A model generated the notes under the pieces. That model saw only the letters and a list, made by a program, of their open reading frames with translations, did no database searches and had not been told where the DNA came from. Positions 1 to 5,583 of a DNA stretch of 7,780 bases are shown here, piece by piece; the stretch's first letter is position 1, and the number at the start of each line of letters is the position of its first letter. Source of the stretch: Methanobacteriota archaeon (lineage in GTDB: Archaea; Halobacteriota; Halobacteria; Halobacteriales; Halalkalicoccaceae); NCBI GenBank assembly GCA_022561895.1, contig JADFQH010000137.1, forward strand, positions 1 through 7,780. The letters are read 5' to 3'. Position numbers and translations under genes: made by a program.

Positions 1-408
1 GGTGCCCCCCGCGAGCAACCCCCGGAGATCGTCGCCGTCTTCGACTGGGAGATGAGTACCTTGGGTGATCCACTCGCCGATCTCGGCTGGATGCTGTCGT
101 ACTGGCGCGACCCGAAGGATCCCGATCCTGCCGTGCCGGAACTCACCGCACAGTTCATGGAGCGTGAGGGCTATCCAACCCGGCAAGAACTCGTCGCGCG
201 CTACGAGGAGTTCTCAGGAATCGAGTTCACGCACGAGCGATTTTATCGAGCGCTCGCGGTGTACAAACTCGCCGCGCTCGGCGAGATGTTCTTCCGGCGC
301 TACCTCGAAGGCAACTCGGACGACCCGATGTACCCGAAGATGCGAGAACGCGTTCCGGCGCTCGCGGAACGAGCAGAGCGGATCATCGAGGGCGACGAGC
401 CGCTCTGA
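1..408 (+). CDS. Phosphotransferase family protein (aminoglycoside phosphotransferase/ACAD10-11 kinase type), C-terminal part
   Basis: This is the last 135 codons of a gene that begins left of the window; the frame is open from base 1 to the TGA at 406-408. Residues 12-28 read AVFDWEMSTLGDPLADL. This matches the DWE-xS-TLGDPLxDLG signature of the APH-like kinase domain found in ACAD10/ACAD11-type phosphotransferases. The Asp of DWE (residue 15) corresponds to the metal-binding Asp that closes the active site. The catalytic HGD-x-xxxN loop should lie just upstream and is not in the window. The rest is the usual helical C-terminal lobe, with a conserved-looking YKLAALGEMFFRRY helix and an acidic tail. 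Such proteins are thought to phosphorylate small hydroxylated substrates, and several sit beside acyl-CoA dehydrogenases, but the substrate here is unknown. It is probably a separate transcription unit from the transporter, because a 126-bp gap with promoter-like sequence follows. Family assignment is good; specific function is open. Confidence 0.85.
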   Translation, partial: GAPREQPPEIVAVFDWEMSTLGDPLADLGWMLSYWRDPKDPDPAVPELTAQFMEREGYPTRQELVARYEEFSGIEFTHERFYRALAVYKLAALGEMFFRRYLEGNSDDPMYPKMRERVPALAERAERIIEGDEPL

Positions 409-434
409 TCGCCTCGAACGCCGATCCCGCATAG

Positions 435-488
435 TTATTACTGATGAGCGTGAAATCGGCCTACGACATCGTTTAACAGCGGTAATAA
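435..488. repeat. Spaced inverted repeat TTATTAC ... GTAATAA
   Basis: TTATTAC at 435-441 and its exact reverse complement GTAATAA at 482-488 lie 40 bp apart in the AT-rich part of the gap before the TAXI gene. The outer flanks partly continue the symmetry: ATAGTT at 431-436 matches AACTAT at 494-499. The right arm overlaps the TATA-like box. It could be a pair of operator half-sites or simply two AT-rich promoter elements. A 7-bp match in AT-rich sequence may be coincidental. Confidence 0.3.
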
Positions 489-491
489 ATA
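483..491 (+). promoter_or_regulatory. TATA-like box for the TAXI-TRAP operon
   Basis: TAATAAATA stands out as an AT-only island in GC-rich DNA. An archaeal TATA box is centred about 26-30 bp before the start of transcription. That would put the 5' end near 512-518 and give a short leader of roughly 20 nt containing the GGGGGAG site. The placement fits; the start itself is inferred. Confidence 0.5.
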
Positions 492-522
492 TGAACTATT
501 TGGGAAACAGCGGACATACGAT

Positions 523-529
523 GGGGGAG
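523..529 (+). promoter_or_regulatory. Ribosome binding site of the TAXI gene
   Basis: GGGGGAG lies 5 nt before the ATG at 535. It is purine-rich and complementary to the CCUCC core at the 3' end of 16S rRNA. It supports 535 as the start. Confidence 0.6.
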
Positions 530-534
530 AACCG

Positions 535-1590
535 ATGAACGAGCGAAGTGTGAGGCGGCGGGCGGTTCTCGCGGCCGGGGCGGGCGCGATGGGGCTTGCG
601 GGCTGTATCGGAGACGACGATCCCGAGCCGATCGACGACGGCGGCGAGGGGAGCGAGGACGCCCCTGAAGGAGCTGCGGAACTACGGATGCAGACGGCGA
701 CCTCGACCACCGCGGCGTACGCCGCGAATCAGGGGGTCGCGGCGGCGGTAAACGAGAACACCGACGAGATCTTCGTCGAGGCCCAGACGAGCCCCGGAAC
801 GGAAGCGAACATCGGCGCGCTCCAGAGCGAGGAGGCCGAGATGGTCTACATCCAGAACTGGTCGGTCGTCGACGTTCAAGAAGAAGTCGAGCCGTTCGAC
901 GATCTCGACTTCTCGCTCAATCAGGTGTTTCACTACTACGACCTGCCGTGGTTTTTCTGTTCGGGCAACGAGGAACTGAGTTCGATCGCCGACATCGGTT
1001 CGGAGACGACGGTTTCTCCTACTCCCAGAGGCTCGGGAACGGCCGCGGCGGTCGAGACCGCACTCGGCTACGTCACCGAGGAGTACGAGCGAGTGAGCGA
1101 GGACTACGGCGAGCAGGCGAGCGCGATGAACGAGGGACGACTCGACGTGGGGATGGGTACCTACATGAACTACGAGATCGTCCCCGGCTGGCTCCAAGAG
1201 ATGATGGGGACGGTCGATCTCCGGCTGCTCGAGGTTCCCGAGGAAGCGCTCCAAGAATGGGAAGAAGACGAGCGCCTCCAGGCACAGTCGTTCCCCGGCG
1301 AGGAGTTAGAAGACGCCGCGTTCGCCCCCGAAGAGGTCTGGGGCGTCGAGTTCGCCTACAACTTCGTCTGTCGAGACGATCTCGATTATGATACTGTCTA
1401 CACCTTCCTCGAAACGATGTACGACAACCGTGAAGGACTTTCCGAGTATCATGCCTTACTAGCTCGACTCGAAGACGAGGAGTTCTGGCTCGAAAATAGT
1501 TATGAAAACGTTCCGTTTCACCCCGCCGCCGCGGACTTCTACGAGGAGATCGGCATCTGGAACGAGGAGCTAGAACGCGGAGAGGGCTAA
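535..1590 (+). CDS. TAXI-family TRAP transporter substrate-binding protein, Tat lipoprotein
   Basis: This is the extracytoplasmic substrate-binding subunit of a TAXI-type TRAP transporter, 351 aa. The N-terminus has the run RRR (7-9), a hydrophobic stretch, and a lipobox LAGC with Cys24. This is the arrangement of haloarchaeal Tat-exported lipoproteins, so the mature protein should be lipid-anchored on the outside of the membrane. A low-complexity acidic linker (about 25-47) follows. The binding domain then shows TAXI features: SPGTEANIGALQSEEAEMVYIQ (split 86-97 and 98-107), SPTPRGSGTA (161-170), the lobe-2 segment NEGRLDVGMGTY (199-210), and a typical ending VPFHPAAADFYEEIGIW (326-342). The GGTGG-type first motif common in bacterial TAXI proteins is replaced by QTATSTTAAYAANQG (53-67). 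Characterised relatives bind glutamate-like or 2-oxoacid anions, but no substrate can be assigned here. The gene is followed after 3 bp by the permease, so the two are certainly co-transcribed. Start chosen at 535 because the signal peptide and the GGGGGAG site both fit. Confidence 0.92.
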   Translation: MNERSVRRRAVLAAGAGAMGLAGCIGDDDPEPIDDGGEGSEDAPEGAAELRMQTATSTTAAYAANQGVAAAVNENTDEIFVEAQTSPGTEANIGALQSEEAEMVYIQNWSVVDVQEEVEPFDDLDFSLNQVFHYYDLPWFFCSGNEELSSIADIGSETTVSPTPRGSGTAAAVETALGYVTEEYERVSEDYGEQASAMNEGRLDVGMGTYMNYEIVPGWLQEMMGTVDLRLLEVPEEALQEWEEDERLQAQSFPGEELEDAAFAPEEVWGVEFAYNFVCRDDLDYDTVYTFLETMYDNREGLSEYHALLARLEDEEFWLENSYENVPFHPAAADFYEEIGIWNEELERGEG

Positions 1591-1593
1591 CCG

Positions 1594-3576
1594 ATGTCGG
1601 CCCGGAGCGCCTCCCGATGGCTGACGCCGTTCAACGCACTCAGAGCGACGACCTACGCACTCGGCGTGACGTTTACCCTCTATACGATTTACTATGCCTA
1701 CTCGCTGTTTTTCATCCGGATCCGCTACTCCAATTTATTCGTGGGCATGGGGATCGCGCTCTTTTATCTCCATACGGTCCTCGAAGGGTATCGCGCGGAT
1801 GAGGACGAACCCGTAAGCGACCTGCGCGCGCTCGTCCGGCGAGTCGATCCGCTGTTCGCCATCGGGCTCGCCGCCCTCGCGCTCTGGTCGGTCGCCTACG
1901 TTGAACTCCACTTCGACCGGCTGTTCTACGACGCGCCCGTCGTGGGCTACACCACGAACGATCTGCTGGTTGGCGTCACCCTGATCGCGCTCGCAATTGA
2001 TTCGACCCGGCGAGCCTTCGGCAACACGATCGCCGCGGTCACGGTCGCGGCGATCGTCTACGCCCATTCACTTGTTGGCCCGAACATGCCCGGCGTCTTT
2101 CGCCACACGGGGATGACGTGGGAGCAGATCGCCCGCGACGGTGCGATCGGCCTTACGGGTGTCTACCACGACACGCTGATGGGGATCGGCGCGACGTGGG
2201 TCGCGATCTTCATCATGTTTGCGGGGATCGCCAAAGCCTACGGGCTGATGGACTTCGTTCTCGACGCAGGCAGAGAAATCGGTTCGAGCCTTCGAACCGG
2301 CGTCGTGCAGGTCGCCGTGATTGCAAGCATGATTATGGGATCCATCACGGGGAGCGCGGCGGCAAACACCGCGACGACGGGGAGTTTCACCATTCCGATG
2401 CTCCGTGATCAGGGCATCCGTGACGATTTCGCCGCCGCGATCGAGGCGGTCGCGAGCGCTGGCGGGCAGATGCTTCCGCCCGTCATGGGCGTTGCGGCCT
2501 TCCTCATGGCCGATATTATTGGTGTGCCCTACGTCGATATTATCCAAGCGGGGCTGATCCCCGCCGCACTCTTCTACCTGAGCGTCGGGGTCGGCGTTCA
2601 TTTAGCGGTGTTAAAATTCGGGTGGACCACCGAGCGAAAAAGAGAGTTCGATCCCCGAATCCTCCTCACGGGAGCGCACTTCGCTATTCCGCTCGCGGTT
2701 CTCCTCTATACGCTCGTGATCCTACGGTACTCGCCGCTTTCTGCGGGCATGTACACCATCTTCACCATCGTGGGTGTTGTCGCGCTCAAGAACGCTTACG
2801 TTGACGGACTTTCTACTACTACCGCCATCGCGACCGGGAGACAGAGCGTCAACGGGCTGTACCGGGGCGGCGTCGAGATGGCTCCACTCGTCGGGGTGCT
2901 CGCGGCGATGGGGATCATCATCGAGCTACTCACTCAGACCGGGCTTGCCCAACGGGTGAGCACGCTAATCGTCGGTCTCGGGGGTGGCAGCCTTCTCATC
3001 GTTCTGCTGCTGGCTATGCTCGCGAGCATCCTCTTTGGCCTGGGAATGCCGACGCCCGCGGCGTACATCCTCGTGGTGATCCTGGTCGCGCCCGGCGTCG
3101 AGGCGATGGGGATCGCCGAGATCACCACCCACATGTTCGTCTTTTACTTTGCGATGCTATCGGCGATCACCCCGCCTGTCGCGATCTCGGTCGCCGTCGG
3201 TTCGCGCATTGCGGGCACGAGCTTTACGAAATCCTGCGTGCAGGCGCTCCGAATCGGCGCGCCGGGGTTCGTCATTCCATTTGCCTTTATCGCCAACCCG
3301 AGTCTGATCTACTGGTCGTTTCCAGAAACCCTCATCGCGTTCCCGCTCGTACTCGCCGGAACGGTCGGCCTGATCGTCGCCACCGTGGGGTACGACGGCA
3401 CCCGGAGCCTCGGAGCGCTCTACAGGGTGCTCTACGTCACCCTCGCGTTCGGCGCGATGTTCGGCGTGGTCGTCCATCCGGCACTCCAGATCGCAACCGC
3501 TACCGCCATCGTCGCCGCCCTTCTCGTCTCGAACACGAACACCACCGCACGCCTTCGCGCACCGATCAGAAACTAA
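1594..3576 (+). CDS. TRAP transporter fused permease subunit (DctQ-DctM fusion, TAXI type)
   Basis: This integral membrane protein of 660 aa joins the small (4-helix) and large (12-helix) TRAP subunits in one chain, as is usual for TAXI systems. It should import the ligand delivered by the upstream binding protein, driven by an ion gradient (Na+ or H+; not decidable here). Hydrophobic segments span most of the length. The N-terminal third, to about residue 165, is the small-subunit-like part. Large-subunit signatures follow: GSITGSAAANTATTGSFT (249-266), GGQMLPPVMG (290-299), GLGMPTPAAY (482-491) and SAITPPVAIS (523-532). The paired GSAAAN and MPTP/ITPP motifs belong to the two scoop motifs and discontinuous helices of the ion-transporter superfamily. 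A charged cytoplasmic-type loop sits at 342-356 (GWTTERKREFD). Four or so extra helices at the C-terminus (about 557-645) are normal for fused members. The start ATG is 3 bp after the upstream stop, and GGAGAGGG (1579-1586) lies 7 nt before it, inside the end of the TAXI gene, indicating coupled translation. Confidence 0.93.
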   Translation: MSARSASRWLTPFNALRATTYALGVTFTLYTIYYAYSLFFIRIRYSNLFVGMGIALFYLHTVLEGYRADEDEPVSDLRALVRRVDPLFAIGLAALALWSVAYVELHFDRLFYDAPVVGYTTNDLLVGVTLIALAIDSTRRAFGNTIAAVTVAAIVYAHSLVGPNMPGVFRHTGMTWEQIARDGAIGLTGVYHDTLMGIGATWVAIFIMFAGIAKAYGLMDFVLDAGREIGSSLRTGVVQVAVIASMIMGSITGSAAANTATTGSFTIPMLRDQGIRDDFAAAIEAVASAGGQMLPPVMGVAAFLMADIIGVPYVDIIQAGLIPAALFYLSVGVGVHLAVLKFGWTTERKREFDPRILLTGAHFAIPLAVLLYTLVILRYSPLSAGMYTIFTIVGVVALKNAYVDGLSTTTAIATGRQSVNGLYRGGVEMAPLVGVLAAMGIIIELLTQTGLAQRVSTLIVGLGGGSLLIVLLLAMLASILFGLGMPTPAAYILVVILVAPGVEAMGIAEITTHMFVFYFAMLSAITPPVAISVAVGSRIAGTSFTKSCVQALRIGAPGFVIPFAFIANPSLIYWSFPETLIAFPLVLAGTVGLIVATVGYDGTRSLGALYRVLYVTLAFGAMFGVVVHPALQIATATAIVAALLVSNTNTTARLRAPIRN

Positions 3577-3609
3577 GAGCGTTCCGTTTGACGAAGGCAG
3601 CCCTGCACA

Positions 3610-3632
3610 CTTTTTGCTCTACTCGTAAAAAG
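3610..3632 (+). promoter_or_regulatory. T-tract / weak A-T hairpin between the TRAP operon and the nucleotidyltransferase gene
   Basis: CTTTTT (3610-3615) and AAAAAG (3627-3632) are complementary around an 11-nt loop. The T-run is 34 bp after the permease stop and could end TRAP transcription, since archaeal termination can occur at U-tracts. The same T-run is centred about 29 bp before the ATG at 3642, which is the spacing of a TATA element for a leaderless mRNA. Either role or both are possible; neither is proven by sequence. Confidence 0.35.
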
Positions 3633-3641
3633 AATACACTG

Positions 3642-4370
3642 ATGAGTAGTACATGTAGTCTGGGGGGCGTTCACGCGGTCGTACTCGCCGCGGGGATCGG
3701 GCGACGTCTACAGCCACTCACCGATAGGACGCCAAAGACCTTACTGAACGTAAACGGTCGACCTATTCTCGGCCACATCCTCAGTTCGCTGGCTACCGCC
3801 GGCTACGAACGGGTAACGGTCGTCACCGGCTACGAGGCCGATCAGGTTCGGACGTTCTGCGAACGCTGTGACCAACTGGCGTTCGAATACGTTCACAGCG
3901 ACGCCTACGATGAGACGAACAACAGCTACTCGTTGTGGCTTGCGCGCGAGCACCTCCGGGAGGGCTTTACGCTCGTCAACTCGGATACGCTGTTCCCGGT
4001 CGACTGTCTCGTCCGTCTTCGGGAGCACGACGGTTCGGCGCTGGTCGTCGACACCGCAACGCAGCCGGGTGAGGAGGCGATGAAAGTTCGCGCCGAGGAC
4101 GGCCGGATCTTCGCGATCGGCAAGGATCTCGATCGTGCCGAGGGGGAGTATATCGGTCTCTGTAAGTTCGAACCGAAGGACGCCACGGCGTTGGTTCGGT
4201 ATCTCGAGGAGCTCGTCGAACAAGGCCGGACGAACGAGTGGTACGAGACGGCGTTCGATCGGCTCGCTCCCGATCGGTCGTTAGGCATCGTCGAGGTCCA
4301 CGACGACTGGATCGAGATCGACGACCGGGAGGACCTGCGGACGGGCCAACAGCTTTGGGGAGAGGCCTGA
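3642..4370 (+). CDS. LicC-like nucleotidyltransferase (probable CTP-dependent alcohol/amino-alcohol phosphate cytidylyltransferase)
   Basis: This 242-aa GT-A-fold nucleotidyltransferase should activate a phosphorylated small molecule with an NTP, releasing pyrophosphate. The NTP-binding signature is LAAGIGRRLQPLT (15-27) followed by PKTLL (31-35), with Lys32 as the conserved phosphate-binding lysine. VNSD (112-115) supplies the metal-binding Asp. ETNNSYSLWLA (91-101) and the closing WIEIDDREDL (223-232) are characteristic of the LicC-like branch, which includes CTP:phosphocholine and related cytidylyltransferases. They are less typical of hexose-1-phosphate enzymes, and there is no left-handed beta-helix acyltransferase tail. 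The next gene starts at the base after its stop and belongs to the CDP-glycerol phosphotransferase family, so a CDP-activated polyol phosphate is a sensible product; this is inference. I chose ATG 3642 over the TTG at 3588. The TTG has no ribosome site, and the added residues (TKAALHTFCSTRKKNT) are basic, unlike the rest of the protein, and precede the fold. No strong ribosome site precedes 3642, so a leaderless mRNA is likely. Confidence 0.85.
   Translation: MSSTCSLGGVHAVVLAAGIGRRLQPLTDRTPKTLLNVNGRPILGHILSSLATAGYERVTVVTGYEADQVRTFCERCDQLAFEYVHSDAYDETNNSYSLWLAREHLREGFTLVNSDTLFPVDCLVRLREHDGSALVVDTATQPGEEAMKVRAEDGRIFAIGKDLDRAEGEYIGLCKFEPKDATALVRYLEELVEQGRTNEWYETAFDRLAPDRSLGIVEVHDDWIEIDDREDLRTGQQLWGEA
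4357..4365 (+). promoter_or_regulatory. Ribosome binding site inside the nucleotidyltransferase gene, supports GTG start at 4371
   Basis: GGGGAGAGG lies 5 nt before the GTG and within the last codons of the upstream gene. It resembles the GGAGAGGG before the TRAP permease. This decides the GTG start and indicates translational coupling. Confidence 0.55.
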
Positions 4371-5516
4371 GTGAGTCCTCTCCGAAGCGCCCTCTCGCTG
4401 TTCGCCCACCGCCTCGTTCACCTTCTACCGCGGGACGACTCGCTGTGGGTTTTTGGCTCCCGCGGGGGCGAGCGCTTCGAGGGCAATGCCAAATACCTCT
4501 TTTTGCAGCTTCGAGACGAAAGCGGCGTCCGACCTGTGTGGATCTCGAAGAGCGAGGGAGTAGTAAGAGAGCTTCGCGCTCACGGGTTCGACGCCTACCG
4601 TGCCGATTCGTTGCGTGGACGGGTTGCAATGCTTCGGGCGGGTGTCGTCTTCGTCACCGGTACGATGACCGATATGGCGCTCTGGCCGACTGGTGGAGCG
4701 TCTCTGATCCAGCTCTGGCACGGCGTCCCGTTGAAACGGATCGCCGCCGACGCACCGAGCTTCGAGAACTTTCCGATCCGCGAGCGGCTCCGACTGCTGT
4801 ACACCTATCGGCAGTTCGACGCCATTGCGCTCACGGCAGCCAAACTGAGCGACTCCTTTCGGTCTGCGTTCCGGATCGATCCCGATCTCCCCGTAACGGG
4901 CTACCCACGAAACGACGCCCTCGTTCGTGAGATCCCCGGCGAGCGGATCGGTCAGGAGTATGCAGTTCTCGACGACATCGACGCCGAGTCCCTGCTTGCC
5001 TATCTGCCGACCTACCGCGAGGGCGATTCGGATCCCGCCGCAAACGTCGACTTCGAGCGATTGGACGCCTTCCTCGGCGAACACGACGCGGCCATGTTCG
5101 TGAAGTTCCATCCGTTCAATGACCCCGGAATCGATGGCGATCGCTTCGACCGCCTCTCCTTCCTTCCCCCCGAGTTCGATGTCTATCCCGCACTGCGGGA
5201 GATCGACGCTCTCGTGACAGACTACTCATCTATCTACTTCGACTTCCTCCTGCTCGATCGGCCGGTCGCCTTCTACGCCTACGATCGTGAGAGCTATGAG
5301 AAAAACCCCGGATTCGCCCTTGATTACGACGCGGTCACACCCGGCCCTGTCACGGAAACGTTCGACGAGCTGCTCCGTGCGCTCGACGGCATTTTCACCG
5401 AACCGGATACGTACGCCGACGACCGAGAGCGCGCTCGACGCCTCGCCTTCGATCACCCGGACGACCGATCCACCGAGCGGGTCAGGGAGTACGTTCGGGT
5501 GCGCTTTGGGGTGTAG
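4371..5516 (+). CDS. CDP-glycerol glycerophosphotransferase (TagB/TagF) family protein
   Basis: This 381-aa protein of the Glyphos_transf family should transfer an alcohol-phosphate unit (glycerol phosphate in the classical members) from a CDP donor to a glycan or lipid acceptor. Visible family motifs, in order: IQLWHGVPLKRI (113-124) with His117, TGYPRNDAL (176-184), YLPTYRE (211-217), KFHPF (245-249) with His247, LVTDYSSIYFDFLLLDRPVAFYAY (281-292 and 293-304), and the acidic DYDAVTPGPV (318-327). The C-terminal DHPDDRSTERV (361-371) resembles the H-DG-xSxRV ending that helps bind the donor. The two His residues correspond to the pair essential in bacterial TagF. The length matches the catalytic domain alone, without the long N-terminal domain of polymerising TagF, so a single-transfer TagB-like role is as likely as polymerisation. 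No transmembrane helix is evident; peripheral membrane attachment is expected. The GTG start directly abuts the upstream TGA. The donor and acceptor in a haloarchaeon are unknown. Confidence 0.88.
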   Translation: MSPLRSALSLFAHRLVHLLPRDDSLWVFGSRGGERFEGNAKYLFLQLRDESGVRPVWISKSEGVVRELRAHGFDAYRADSLRGRVAMLRAGVVFVTGTMTDMALWPTGGASLIQLWHGVPLKRIAADAPSFENFPIRERLRLLYTYRQFDAIALTAAKLSDSFRSAFRIDPDLPVTGYPRNDALVREIPGERIGQEYAVLDDIDAESLLAYLPTYREGDSDPAANVDFERLDAFLGEHDAAMFVKFHPFNDPGIDGDRFDRLSFLPPEFDVYPALREIDALVTDYSSIYFDFLLLDRPVAFYAYDRESYEKNPGFALDYDAVTPGPVTETFDELLRALDGIFTEPDTYADDRERARRLAFDHPDDRSTERVREYVRVRFGV

Positions 5517-5583
5517 TCGGGGGAGTTGTTGAGGACGATCGACACCGTATGGATTGATGGTTCCCCGCATGGCAGTACTGCTC

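Noticed and set aside
2068..2601. 177-codon minus-strand open frame opposite the TRAP permease
   Set aside because: It lies entirely within the well-supported permease, with no promoter, ribosome site or domain.
3588..3641. Extension of the nucleotidyltransferase to the upstream TTG (260 aa)
   Set aside because: No ribosome site precedes the TTG. The added residues are unlike the acidic body of the protein and lie before the conserved fold, and ATG 3642 has leaderless-type spacing to a T-rich element.
4425..5111. Long minus-strand open frame opposite the glycerophosphotransferase gene
   Set aside because: It is a shadow of the real gene. High third-position GC in haloarchaea produces long antisense frames, and its translation shows no recognisable motifs.
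5517..5583. Promoter for the decarboxylase gene
   Set aside because: No convincing TATA-like box or in-frame ribosome site was found. The gene may be read from the upstream unit, so no promoter is annotated.
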